A stretch of DNA of 59,307 nucleotides, taken from assembly GCA_903837355.1 (NCBI GenBank), contig CAILUI010000440.1:1-59307 (forward strand), in the 5' to 3' direction. Both the position numbers and the translations under genes were made by a program. The first letter of the stretch is position 1; each line of letters begins with the position of its first letter. This document shows, piece by piece, positions 17,704 to 26,281 of this stretch. This DNA comes from an uncultured Victivallales bacterium (lineage in GTDB: Bacteria; Verrucomicrobiota; Lentisphaeria; Oligosphaerales; JAFGRS01). Below the pieces are notes generated by a model. That model was not told the origin of the DNA. It did no database searches and saw only the letters and a program-made list of their open reading frames with translations.

Positions 17704-19908
17704 CTAAGGCACAAACGTCTCGAATCTCGCATACCGTGCTTTGAGTGCTTCGCCGAGTTCCTGCCCGCGGCCCCCGATCTCCGGCTTGGTCAGTGCCCAC
17801 ATGAGGTCGCTCGTCAGCGGCAACGCCTCCCAGCGGTCATCCCACGTTGTCAGGAAGATCGCCAGGCATTTGTCCGATTCGCTCCGCAGGCGGGCCGTGG
17901 CGCGCCCCCATGTCTGCGCATTGCCGAAATCATACCAGGGGGAACCGGTGACGTCGAACCCGGCCGCCGCGAGCGACGCCAGGTCTCGGTAGAGGAGATC
18001 CGCGTCCGTCTCCGTATAGCGCCACGGGCACATGATAATGTCCCTGGGCAGGTTCCTGACGGCGTCCTCCAGCGTGCATTTCTCGTCCGAGAACCAGGCA
18101 ACCTTCACCGCGCCCGCCGCGTTGACCCGGAAGGCGTCAGCCCACATCATGACGCGGCAGTTGGGGTCGGCCTGCTTGACGTACTGGTGCATCCTCACGG
18201 TATCCTCGACATAGAGTTCGTGCGCCGCCATCCCGCGTTTGCGGCAGCGCGTGTCGCGGTTCATCACTCGCGGTTCGTCGTGCCCGAGGTGGATCAGCCG
18301 TGGCCTGAAGGTCGCCAGGGTCTCGGCGATCGCCTTCCTCATGATGGCCTGTGTGCGCGGTTCGGACGGGCAGTAGGTGATGTCGCCCGGCTCGGCCCAC
18401 TCGTAACTCACCAGCACTTCCTCTTGCGGCCCGATCGCGCCGCCCTCGCGGCGGGTGATCCTCCACGGCTCGGCTGTCTCCGTGAATGGGTACCTGAGCT
18501 CACCCGGCTCCACGCTGTAGTCCGCGCCGGGCTTGTAGGTCGCGCTCTTGTCCAGGTTCGTGACCGAGATCGGCTGGTCCGGCGTCTCGACCACGTTCAC
18601 CAGCGGTAGCTCGCGTGCAGTCTTGATGGTCAGGTTGTCGAACCACGCCGTGCCCGTGCCGTCCTGGATCCGCAGGTATACGACCAGCTCCGTCGCTGGG
18701 CCGCTCCTGAATCTCAGGCTCCGCCGCTCCCAGCCGGTCGTGGTCGTGACTTGCGGGTAGGGAACGAACTCCCGTCCGTGTTCCAGGCTGGGGACGCCAT
18801 AGACCTCGAAGTACGCCGCGAAGCCCTGGCCCGCCTCAGTCTTCAGGTCAACCTGGACCTCGTAGCCGGTGTTTGGCGCGCACGTGACCCGCTGCGAGAT
18901 GCGGCTGACGCCGGGGGTCTGCCGCTGGATCTTCAGGCAGCGGCCGCCCTTCTCTGAGGGCTCCGAGAAGATCGTTACCCCGGTGTCGTCCTGCTGCCAG
19001 TCGGCGAGCCGGTTCCCGTCGGCCCGGTCGAGTCCGGCGTTCAGGATAGTCAGGTCTGGGCCAGGCTTGTAGTAGGGCTGCGCGATGCCATTGTCGCCGA
19101 ACTGGAAGTGGCGGTCCTTGAAGGGAATGGCCTCAACGCAGAGCGGGTCCAGCGGCAGGATGTACTGCGACCAGCCGAAGCTCTGCAGTTCCGGTATCGG
19201 CTCAATCCCCATCTCCTCGCAGTAGGTGAAGACCGCGCGCAGGCGCTCCTTCACCTCCGGGTCCTCGAGTCTGTAGAAGTCGGGATTCTCGAAAACAATC
19301 ATGTTGAGCTTATAGGAGACGCAGTGGCGGACGATGCTCTTCAGCCGCTCGTCGAGGTGGTTGCCGCCGGCGCAGTAGGTCATGCGCCAGGCGAGGTCCG
19401 GGTAATCGCGGATCGCGACGGCCGGGATCGGCGCGGCCTGGCGCGCCAACTGGATCAGGGTCTCGACGCCGTAGACGGTACCGCGGACGTCCCTGCCGAC
19501 GATGACGACACCGGGGGCAGAGGCCGTGAGCAGGTAGCCTTCCGCGGGCAGTTCCGCCGCCGCCGCCACCATGTCCTCCGGCGCCAGGCCCTTGAGTTCT
19601 CCGGTGGTGTAGTCCTCGACGCCGCCGATGCAGATCGTCGCCGGGGCGGCGGCAGCCTGCTGCCGGTTGCCGCGGCGCTCGAGTTCGGCCTGCAGGCGTT
19701 CCCCGGCTAGTTGCACGGGTCGTTTCGGCGCCTTGGGTACCTTCAGCGCCATGCCTGCCGATAGATCCAGCGGCCCCGCCTCCGGGAGCAGCCGCGCTTC
19801 CTGGGGCTGGGGGCACAACATCGGCATGTCCTCGGCCAGCAGGCCGTTGCTCAGCGCCACCATACCGGCGACCAGCGCCCACGGCACTCCCCGGTTTCCG
19901 TTCCGCAT
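17704..19908 (-). CDS. Secreted GH20-like beta-N-acetylhexosaminidase with inserted carbohydrate-binding-like domain
   Basis: A 734-residue protein from the ATG at 19908, which has GGAAGGGG upstream and a signal peptide (PWALVAGMVALSNGLLAED). Residues about 25-155 match the GH20 N-terminal domain (CPQPQEARLLPEAGPLDLSA; GRDVRGTVYGVETLIQL). The barrel begins with AIRDYPDLAWRMTYC, and the substrate-assisted catalytic pair appears in IHLGHDEPRV near residue 540. Between the two barrel halves an extra beta-sandwich is inserted (about 320-470; FRSGPATELVVYLRIQDGTG), like a carbohydrate-binding module. GH20 enzymes release N-acetylglucosamine or N-acetylgalactosamine. It is the first gene of the operon with the GH99-like, URO-D-like and GH42-like genes. 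Confidence 0.75.
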   Translation of the reverse strand: MRNGNRGVPWALVAGMVALSNGLLAEDMPMLCPQPQEARLLPEAGPLDLSAGMALKVPKAPKRPVQLAGERLQAELERRGNRQQAAAAPATICIGGVEDYTTGELKGLAPEDMVAAAAELPAEGYLLTASAPGVVIVGRDVRGTVYGVETLIQLARQAAPIPAVAIRDYPDLAWRMTYCAGGNHLDERLKSIVRHCVSYKLNMIVFENPDFYRLEDPEVKERLRAVFTYCEEMGIEPIPELQSFGWSQYILPLDPLCVEAIPFKDRHFQFGDNGIAQPYYKPGPDLTILNAGLDRADGNRLADWQQDDTGVTIFSEPSEKGGRCLKIQRQTPGVSRISQRVTCAPNTGYEVQVDLKTEAGQGFAAYFEVYGVPSLEHGREFVPYPQVTTTTGWERRSLRFRSGPATELVVYLRIQDGTGTAWFDNLTIKTARELPLVNVVETPDQPISVTNLDKSATYKPGADYSVEPGELRYPFTETAEPWRITRREGGAIGPQEEVLVSYEWAEPGDITYCPSEPRTQAIMRKAIAETLATFRPRLIHLGHDEPRVMNRDTRCRKRGMAAHELYVEDTVRMHQYVKQADPNCRVMMWADAFRVNAAGAVKVAWFSDEKCTLEDAVRNLPRDIIMCPWRYTETDADLLYRDLASLAAAGFDVTGSPWYDFGNAQTWGRATARLRSESDKCLAIFLTTWDDRWEALPLTSDLMWALTKPEIGGRGQELGEALKARYARFETFVP

Positions 19909-20278
19909 CTCGTGCCCCTTCCACTCAGGCAATCGTCTCTGCACAGGCGGCCGGTCGCCGCCCTGAACACGACCGGCTGCGATCGCTACAGTACTTCCTG
20001 AACCCATTGTGAGCGATGGTCCGTAGCTGAAGGGGCGATGATAGGTGCTTTGCGGGGGATCAGCGCCAAAGGTGCGGCAATCCCTCAGCCCAGCCCAGCG
20101 GGCTGGGCTGAGGGCCCGCATCGTCCGTAGCTTTCACGTTCTCACGCGCTCACCCGCAGCGGAAACCGCGATCTTGGAACCGCCCTCCCCGATGACCGGC
20201 AGGGCTGGCCGCGTCGGTACTGTCAGGCTATGCTAACAGACGCAACCCGTAAGCCCCACGAACCGATGGAATCCCAGC
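19909..20278. other. Divergent intergenic region
   Basis: This 370-base gap separates the minus-strand hydrolase operon from the plus-strand phospholipid-synthesis-like gene. It must hold promoters for both, but no convincing -35/-10 pair was found by eye. Its one striking feature is the perfect 15-bp inverted repeat annotated separately. No small gene is supported. Confidence 0.5.
20082..20114. repeat. Perfect 15-bp inverted repeat with 3-base loop
   Basis: The arms CCCTCAGCCCAGCCC and GGGCTGGGCTGAGGG flank AGC. There is no T-run on either side, so it does not look like a standard terminator. Its place in a divergent promoter region suggests an operator or a transcript-end hairpin. Confidence 0.85.
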
Positions 20279-20953
20279 ATGACCGTGCCAGCAGCATTCG
20301 GCGGCGCCAGCAAGGTCGGTCAGTCGTTGCTCAGCGGCGCTGAGCGGCGTCTGGTGGCACGCTGGGTGGGCCGTGTGCCGCGCGGCCTCGAGACCTATCA
20401 CCTGACTCTGCTCACCGTGCTCTGGAGCGGGCTGATCCTGCTCTTTGGCTGGCTGGCGCAGGACGACATTCGCTGGTTGTGGCTGATCTCGCTGATGATC
20501 GCTTGCCAGTACGTCACGGATCTCTTCGACGGCGCCGTCGGTCGGTTGCGCGACACGGGCTTGGTGAAGTGGGGCTTCTTCATGGACCACTTCCTGGACT
20601 TCGTCTTTCTCTGCGCCCTGATCACGGCCTACTACCTGGTGGCCCCAGCGGGTTACGCGGTCTGGTTCATGCTGCTGCTGGGACTGACGGGCGCCCACAT
20701 GGTGCACTCCTTCCTGTCCTTCGCCGCTACCAACGAGTTCCGCATCGCCTTCTACGGGATCGGCCCGACCGAGATGCGGATCGTCTTCATCGGCATCAAC
20801 ACCTTCATTATCTACACCTGGCCCCGCTACTACGAGACCACCATTCCCCTCCTGACGCTCGCTGTACTGCTGGGGCTGGTCTACGCGGTGTTCTGTACCC
20901 AGCGGCACTTGTGGCGACTGGATATGGAGGCCAAGGCGGCGCGGGGCCGCTGA
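20279..20953 (+). CDS. CDP-alcohol phosphatidyltransferase family protein
   Basis: A 224-residue integral membrane enzyme. The family signature D-x2-D-G-A...G-x3-D-x3-D is visible as TDLFDGAVGRLRDTG followed by KWGFFMDHFLD. About six hydrophobic segments surround it, including one just before the motif. Such enzymes swap CMP from a CDP-linked lipid or alcohol for another alcohol, making phospholipids or related products. The spacing in the signature (GAVGR where GAxAR is usual) is slightly off, so the substrate cannot be named. nudC follows on the same strand after 16 bases. Confidence 0.82.
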   Translation: MTVPAAFGGASKVGQSLLSGAERRLVARWVGRVPRGLETYHLTLLTVLWSGLILLFGWLAQDDIRWLWLISLMIACQYVTDLFDGAVGRLRDTGLVKWGFFMDHFLDFVFLCALITAYYLVAPAGYAVWFMLLLGLTGAHMVHSFLSFAATNEFRIAFYGIGPTEMRIVFIGINTFIIYTWPRYYETTIPLLTLAVLLGLVYAVFCTQRHLWRLDMEAKAARGR

Positions 20954-20969
20954 CGGGCGTCTTCTCGGC

Positions 20970-21797
20970 ATGGACAGAACGCAGCCTATGGCAACCTTCG
21001 TTCCTGGTCTGACTCCACCGGCGGACTGCGCAGCCGTACTGACCTTCATCGTGAGCCCTGCCGGCGATCTGCTGGTGGTTTCCTCCGAGCCGCTGCGCCT
21101 GCCCGGGCCTGGCCCCCTGTCGGCGGCGCCGGGCAGCGCCGCAACGGGTAGCGTCTTCCTGGGCCGGCTGGGGGACACGGCCTGTTTCGCGCAATGGGGC
21201 CCCGAGGTCGCGCCTGCCGGCACCGAGTACCGCAATCTGCGCGAGGTGCTGCTGCGGCTCGACGAGCCCCTCGGCCCCCTGGCTGGCCGGGCGCGGCAGG
21301 TCCTCGAATGGGATCGCGACCACCGCTACTGCGGCCGCTGCGGCACCCGGATGCAGGACAAGGGCGACGAGCGCGCCCGAGTCTGTCCTGCCTGCGCGCA
21401 CCTCTGCTTCCCGCGTATCAGCCCCGCCATCATCGTCGGCATCACCCGTGGCGACCGCATCCTGCTCTGCCGTAACCGGCGTTTTGCGGGCGTCATGTAC
21501 AGCATTGTCGCCGGCTTCGTAGACGTCGGCGAGACCCTGGAACAGACGGTCGAGCGCGAGGTCGCCGAGGAGGTCGGACTGCGGGTGCGGAACATCCGTT
21601 ACTTCGGCAGCCAGTCCTGGCCTTTCCCGAGCGGACTCATGCTGGGTTTTACGGCCGAGGCCGAACCCGGCGACATCCGCGTCGATGGCGATGAGATTGT
21701 CGAGGCGGACTGGTACACGGCCGCCAACCTTCCCACCATCCCGCGTCCGGGGAGCATCTCGAGGTGCATCATCGACAGCCTCCTCGGTCGGGGGTGA
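20970..21797 (+). CDS. nudC: NAD+ diphosphatase / NAD-capped RNA decapping Nudix hydrolase
   Basis: A 275-residue NudC. An N-terminal domain is followed by a four-cysteine zinc ribbon (YCGRCG and CPACAHLC, about residues 119-142). The Nudix box GFVDVGETLEQTVEREVAEE, continued by VGL (about 183-205), and the NudC signature SQSWPFPSGLMLGF come next. It cleaves NAD(H) to NMN(H) and AMP and removes NAD caps from RNA 5' ends. The ATG at 20970 lacks a clear ribosome site; a second ATG lies at 20988. Confidence 0.95.
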   Translation: MDRTQPMATFVPGLTPPADCAAVLTFIVSPAGDLLVVSSEPLRLPGPGPLSAAPGSAATGSVFLGRLGDTACFAQWGPEVAPAGTEYRNLREVLLRLDEPLGPLAGRARQVLEWDRDHRYCGRCGTRMQDKGDERARVCPACAHLCFPRISPAIIVGITRGDRILLCRNRRFAGVMYSIVAGFVDVGETLEQTVEREVAEEVGLRVRNIRYFGSQSWPFPSGLMLGFTAEAEPGDIRVDGDEIVEADWYTAANLPTIPRPGSISRCIIDSLLGRG

Positions 21798-21827
21798 TGG
21801 GGGAGGGCGGGGGCAGGGTCACAATGT

Positions 21828-21960
21828 CGTTAAGCTCCCCGTTCTGCTTGGCGGCGCGGGGCGATTGCGGTCGCCAGCCGGCTGGCGACCGGGGTCGGGT
21901 ACCGGCACCCCCGACCTACTTGGGCCGTCTGCAACCGAGGGCGCGGCCAGAAACTTAACG
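21828..21960 (+). ncRNA. Candidate structured RNA with five nested stems
   Basis: Between nudC and the esterase gene, CGTTAAG (21828-21834) pairs with CTTAACG (21954-21960) and encloses four hairpins. These are CCCCG/CGGGG (21837/21857), a 22-bp perfect palindrome (21869-21890), GGTCGGG/CCCGACC (21893/21910) and GGCCG/CGGCC (21923/21944). In addition, GGTCGGGGGTG at 21786-21796, at the nudC stop, is the exact reverse complement of 21906-21916, offering an alternative pairing. It could be a leader element of the esterase gene at 22020 or a transcript end. High G+C makes chance stems common, so this is only a candidate. Confidence 0.35.
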
Positions 21961-22019
21961 GCATTGGGCCAGTGTCAGGGGGCGCGGGTTGGCCCTGCAC
22001 GCGACAGGAGGAGACGACG

Positions 22020-24878
22020 GTGTCTGCAAATGGCTACCAGCATCTGGTTCTGGACGACTACGTGCGCAGATTGCGGGAGATCCGTGCGCAGCGCGCGAGC
22101 TTCCTGCGCTCCGTCCACAGCCGTGCCGGCGTCCGGGCATTCCAGGACTACTGCCTCGACGCCGTCGAGCGCGCCTTCGCGCCGCGGCCGCGGCGCTCGC
22201 CGCTGAACCCGCTGATTACCGGTGTCCTCGACCAGGGCACGTACCGCGTTGAGAAGCTGGTCCTCGAGTCGCGGCCGGGGTTCCTGGTCACGGCCAACGT
22301 CTATGTTCCCACCGATCGCCAGGGTCCGTTTCCGGTCGTTCTGGGGTCCTGCGGTCACAGCCAGGCAGGCAAGGCGGAGCCGGTCTATCAGGGCTTCTGC
22401 CAGCGCCTGGTGCGCTGCGGCTTCATCGTCCTCATCTTCGAGCCCTGCAACCAGGGCGAGCGCGACCAGTACATCGACGTCCCCGAGCGTGACTGCGTGG
22501 CTTCCTGTTGCGCCGCCCACAACATGATGGGCAAGCAGATGGAGCTGCTCGGGGAGTACTACGGCATGTGGCGTGCCTGGGATGGCATTCGTTGTCTGGA
22601 CTACCTGTTGCTGCGTCCCGACGTCGATCCCCGCGTCGTCGGCCTGACCGGCAACTCTGGCGGCGGGACGATGAGCGCCTGGCTCTGGGCCGTCGACGGC
22701 CGCTTCACGATGGCTGCGCCGAGCTGCTTCGTGACCACGTTCCTGCACAACCTCGAGAATGAGTTGCCGGCCGACTGTGAGCAGTATCCGCCTGGCGTGA
22801 TCGGTGCCGGCCTGGAGATGGCCGATCTGCTCGTGCCCCGGGCGCCCAAGCCACTCCTGCTTCTGGGACAGCAGTACGACTTCTTCGACCGTCGCGGACT
22901 GCGCGAAGCCGGTGACGACCTGCGCCGCATCTACACACTCCTTGGGCGGCCGGAGAACCTGGAGGTGTTCATCGGGCCGACGACGCATGGCTACAGCGAG
23001 CACAACCAGCTCGCCATGGTGCGCTTCTTCTGCAAGCACGGCGGGGTGGCGCCCGCGGCCGACCTCGAGCTGGTCGCGCCCGTCGCCGCCAAGCTCCTGG
23101 ACGCGACGCCCGCCGGCAACACGATCCGCGCGGGTTCGCGCCCGGTTTTCGCGCTGCTTGACGAACAGGCCGAGCGCCTTGAAGCCGCGCGGCGGCCGCT
23201 GGGTGCGGTCGCCGCCGGCCGTCGACTCGCGGCGCTACTGCATCTGCCGCGCTGGAAGCGCGCCGCCGCCGGCGTGGCGCACTACCGCGTGCTGCGGGCC
23301 GTCTCCCTCGCCGGGGCCACCTATGCGCGCTATGCCGTCGAGACCGAGGGCGAGGTGCGTGCCATCCTCAGGAAGCGGCTGGCCAACGCCGAGTGGGCGC
23401 AGACGCTGGACGTCGAGGACACCGTCCATCTCTGCCTGCCGCATCTCGCCAGCGAGGACGATCTCGGCAGCGACGCCTGGACCCAGTCCCGGAACCCAGC
23501 CGGTACGCTCTACGCCCTCGATGTGCGCGGCCTGGGCGAGTCCAGGCCTGAACCCCAGGGTCCGGGCGGCTTCTTCGAGCCCTACGGTATGGACTACATG
23601 CTGCACGGCCACGGCATCCTGTTTGGCGAGAGCTTCCTGGGGCGTCGGGTATTCGATCTGCTGCGCACCCTGGAGCTGCTCTGTGAGGCCGGAGCCAGTG
23701 AGATACGTCTGTACGGGCGCGGGCAGGGGGCGCTGCTCGCCCTTTTCGCCGGCATCCTGCATCCGGCGGTCACCCGTGTCGAACTGCGCCATGGCCCGTC
23801 CTCCTATCGCGACTGGACCCGCGCCCCGCTGGTGGCCTGGCCCGCGGCCAACGTTCCGCGCGGCGTGCTGCGCTGGTTCGACCTGCCCGACCTGCGGCGC
23901 CTGCTCGGCGACCGCCTGACCTGCAGCGAACCCTGGGGCGCGGACATGAAGCCCCTGCGGCAGTTGCGCTACACCAGCCGACCCGCGGCGGCAGCCAGCG
24001 CCTGGCAGTACGAACTCCGTAACCGGCTGTTCCACCTGCTGCAATGCGCCGATTTGGTGGCCGGGCCGGAGCTCCTGCCGCTGCAGGCGCGCGAAATCAG
24101 TGCCGAGTCTGTGGATGGCTATGTCGCCAAGGACATCGAGATCGACAGTACGCCCGGTCGCCGCATCCGGGTCCGCGTCACCATCCCCGTCGGCGTGCGC
24201 GGCCCCTGTCCGGCGGTGGTCTGCATCCATGGCCACGGCGGTACCCGTGCCAGCACCTACGACCAGGCCTCCATCTACAAAGGCTTTGCCACGGAGCTGG
24301 CGACGCGGGGCTACGTGACTATCGCCGCCGACATCGGCCAGCACCAGGTCGGCGAGAGCGGCCGCACGCTCATGGGCGAACGGCTGTGGGATCTGCTGCG
24401 CTGCGTCGACCTCCTCACCACCCTGCCTGAGGTCGACGCTCGCCGCCTCGGCTGCGCTGGTCTGTCGCTGGGCGGAGAGATGGCCATGTGGCTGGGCGCC
24501 ATGGACGTGCGCATGCAGGCCACGGTCAGCAGCGGTTTCCTGACCTGCATGGATCAGATGGAGCGCCATCACTGTCTGTGCTGGAAGCTTGAGGGCCTGC
24601 GCGATCTGGTCGACTTTGCCGACCTCTACGCCCTGACGGCGCCGCGCGCCCTGCTCTGCCAGAACGGCGAGCAGGAACCGCCGACCCAGTTCACCCCCGC
24701 CCTCGCCCGCGCGGCCCTGGCGGAGATCCTGCCGGCCTACGCTGACCTCGGAAAGCCGGACGCGGTTAGCCTCGTCGTCCACAGCGGTGCCCATGAGGTC
24801 GACCTGCCGAGCCTGCTGGAGTTCTTTGGGAAGACCCTCGGCGGAGGCGGGGCCAGCCGTCCCGATCACGCTCCGTGA
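22020..24878 (+). CDS. Double-domain alpha/beta-hydrolase (acetyl-xylan-esterase-like tandem fusion)
   Basis: A 952-residue protein from the GTG at 22020, chosen for AGGAGGAG six bases upstream. It contains two complete alpha/beta-hydrolase domains. The first has nucleophile motif GNSGGG near residue 210 and histidine in THGYSEHN near 321. The second has GLSLGGEMAMW near 813 and histidine in SGAHEVD near 921. Each resembles the AXE1/abhydrolase group found in environmental polysaccharide degraders. A middle segment (about 470-660) looks like a third hydrolase-like domain without an obvious nucleophile motif (GRGQGALLALFAG is the nearest). No signal peptide is seen, so it is probably cytoplasmic. 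The substrate may be acetylated oligosaccharides, by inference from the hydrolase operons nearby. Confidence 0.78.
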   Translation: MSANGYQHLVLDDYVRRLREIRAQRASFLRSVHSRAGVRAFQDYCLDAVERAFAPRPRRSPLNPLITGVLDQGTYRVEKLVLESRPGFLVTANVYVPTDRQGPFPVVLGSCGHSQAGKAEPVYQGFCQRLVRCGFIVLIFEPCNQGERDQYIDVPERDCVASCCAAHNMMGKQMELLGEYYGMWRAWDGIRCLDYLLLRPDVDPRVVGLTGNSGGGTMSAWLWAVDGRFTMAAPSCFVTTFLHNLENELPADCEQYPPGVIGAGLEMADLLVPRAPKPLLLLGQQYDFFDRRGLREAGDDLRRIYTLLGRPENLEVFIGPTTHGYSEHNQLAMVRFFCKHGGVAPAADLELVAPVAAKLLDATPAGNTIRAGSRPVFALLDEQAERLEAARRPLGAVAAGRRLAALLHLPRWKRAAAGVAHYRVLRAVSLAGATYARYAVETEGEVRAILRKRLANAEWAQTLDVEDTVHLCLPHLASEDDLGSDAWTQSRNPAGTLYALDVRGLGESRPEPQGPGGFFEPYGMDYMLHGHGILFGESFLGRRVFDLLRTLELLCEAGASEIRLYGRGQGALLALFAGILHPAVTRVELRHGPSSYRDWTRAPLVAWPAANVPRGVLRWFDLPDLRRLLGDRLTCSEPWGADMKPLRQLRYTSRPAAAASAWQYELRNRLFHLLQCADLVAGPELLPLQAREISAESVDGYVAKDIEIDSTPGRRIRVRVTIPVGVRGPCPAVVCIHGHGGTRASTYDQASIYKGFATELATRGYVTIAADIGQHQVGESGRTLMGERLWDLLRCVDLLTTLPEVDARRLGCAGLSLGGEMAMWLGAMDVRMQATVSSGFLTCMDQMERHHCLCWKLEGLRDLVDFADLYALTAPRALLCQNGEQEPPTQFTPALARAALAEILPAYADLGKPDAVSLVVHSGAHEVDLPSLLEFFGKTLGGGGASRPDHAP

Positions 24879-24884
24879 TCGCTT

Positions 24885-24998
24885 GTATGTGAACCACGGT
24901 TCGCATGTCGGCATGTTTGGCCCGCCCCTGGAAGCCGGGTTCTCCGCAACCCGGCCGCGGCATACGGAGATGCCGCGTTCCACCGGGCCTGGGGCCCG
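24885..24998 (+). repeat. Dispersed two-hairpin element, copy A
   Basis: Adjacent 8-bp stems lie at 24934-24955 (GCCGGGTT / AACCCGGC, loop CTCCGC) and 24956-24977 (CGCGGCAT / ATGCCGCG, loop ACGGAG). The loops are complementary over five bases (CTCCG with CGGAG). A small hairpin GAACC-AC-GGTTC lies upstream. It matches copy C over nearly the full length, including the flank GTATG-GAACC and the end CGTTCCACC. It sits between the esterase stop and htrA. Confidence 0.88.
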
Positions 24999-25126
24999 GC
25001 TGGAGAGCCGCCCCTACTTCAAGAGTGGAACCGCCCCGCCGGGGCCTCCGGCGGCGGTTCCCGCTGGCCGTTGGTGGGCTATATTGGGCAGCGCCGTACG
25101 CCATCAACCCAGGACGACCTTGCCCC

Positions 25127-26260
25127 ATGGACACCCAGGCTAACTCCGGTTCGCGTTACCTTCTTCGGCTGATTCTGCAGGGCGCGGTCGCGGCCGTGAT
25201 CATGGCGCTGCCAGTGCGCGGGGCAGACGCCGGTGAGCAGCCGGTCGCCGAGGCGGTGGCGGGCGGGCCGACCGGCGCCCTGGCCGAGGAGCTCTCCGAC
25301 ATCGAGAAGCGCACGATCAGAATCTACGAGAGCTGCTCTCCCGGAGTCGTGTCGGTGGCGAACAAGGCCATGGTTCAGGACTGGTACAGCATGCGAGTCT
25401 ACCAGATTCCGCAGGGCACCGGCTCGGGGTTCGTCTGGGACAAGCAAGGCCACGTGATCACCAACTACCACGTGATCCATGAGGCCGCGGAGATCCAGGT
25501 GACACTCCGCGATGGGGCCAGCTACGAGGCGGTGGTGGTGGGGGCAGACCCGGACCACGATGTCGCCGTGCTGCGGATCCAGGCGCCGGAGGCGGCCCTG
25601 GTGCCGATCCCGGTGGGCGCATCGCGCTCGCTGCGGGTCGGGCAGACGGTACTCGCCATCGGGAATCCCTTCGGACTGGACACCTCGCTCAGCGTCGGCG
25701 TGGTGAGTGCCTTGGGGCGCACCATCGAGGCCATGACTGGGCGCTCGATCCGCGAGGTGGTTCAGACCGACGCCGCGATCAACCCCGGCAACTCCGGCGG
25801 GCCATTGCTCGACTCCTCCGGCCGCCTGATCGGCATCAATACCGCCATCATAAGCCCCAGTGGCAGTTACGCTGGAGTGGGGTTCGCGGTGCCGGTCGAT
25901 ACGGTGCGGCGCATCGTGCCGGAGCTGATCGAGCACGGCAAGGTGCAGCGCGTCGGGCTGGGCATCGAGATGATCCCGGACCACATCATGGCCTCGATGC
26001 AGGTCGAGGGTGTCGGCATCATGCGCGCCGTGCCCGGCGGCGGCGCCGCCAAGGCCGGGCTCGAAGGGGTTCGGCGCACCGCCCACGGGGGCGCGGTGCT
26101 GGGTGACGTCATTGTGGCCATCGGCAAGGTGCCGGTGAAGTCCATCGACGACCTCGCTGCCGCGCTCGATCAGTACCAGCCCGGCGACGAAGTGGAGGTC
26201 GCCATCCGGCGCGGCAAGAAGCGCTACACTGTCACCATCGCCCTGCAGTTGGTGAACTGA
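25127..26260 (+). CDS. HtrA/DegP-family serine protease with one PDZ domain
   Basis: A 377-residue trypsin-like protease. The start at 25127 gives an N-terminal export signal or anchor (LLRLILQGAVAAVIMALP); the frame upstream runs through the dispersed repeat and is not used. The catalytic triad is visible as His in TNYHVIHEA (about 113), Asp in DHDVAVL (about 144) and Ser in NPGNSGGPL (about 223). One PDZ domain occupies about 275-375, ending in an IRRGKKRYTVTIAL segment. The family degrades or refolds damaged envelope proteins. A possible promoter (TTCCCG, 16 bases, TATATT at 25080-25085) lies about 40 bases upstream of the start. The gene converges with alr. Confidence 0.93.
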   Translation: MDTQANSGSRYLLRLILQGAVAAVIMALPVRGADAGEQPVAEAVAGGPTGALAEELSDIEKRTIRIYESCSPGVVSVANKAMVQDWYSMRVYQIPQGTGSGFVWDKQGHVITNYHVIHEAAEIQVTLRDGASYEAVVVGADPDHDVAVLRIQAPEAALVPIPVGASRSLRVGQTVLAIGNPFGLDTSLSVGVVSALGRTIEAMTGRSIREVVQTDAAINPGNSGGPLLDSSGRLIGINTAIISPSGSYAGVGFAVPVDTVRRIVPELIEHGKVQRVGLGIEMIPDHIMASMQVEGVGIMRAVPGGGAAKAGLEGVRRTAHGGAVLGDVIVAIGKVPVKSIDDLAAALDQYQPGDEVEVAIRRGKKRYTVTIALQLVN

Positions 26261-26281
26261 GGGCTGGGGCGCTTCTTGCGC

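Noticed and set aside
21828..21960. Integron attC site
   Set aside because: The outer arms read CGTTAAG...CTTAACG; attC needs RYYYAAC at the 5' side and GTTRRRY at the 3' side, the opposite order, and no integrase or cassette genes are near.
24905..25126. 74-codon extension of the HtrA protein
   Set aside because: It translates through the dispersed repeat, and the start at 25127 directly precedes an export signal.
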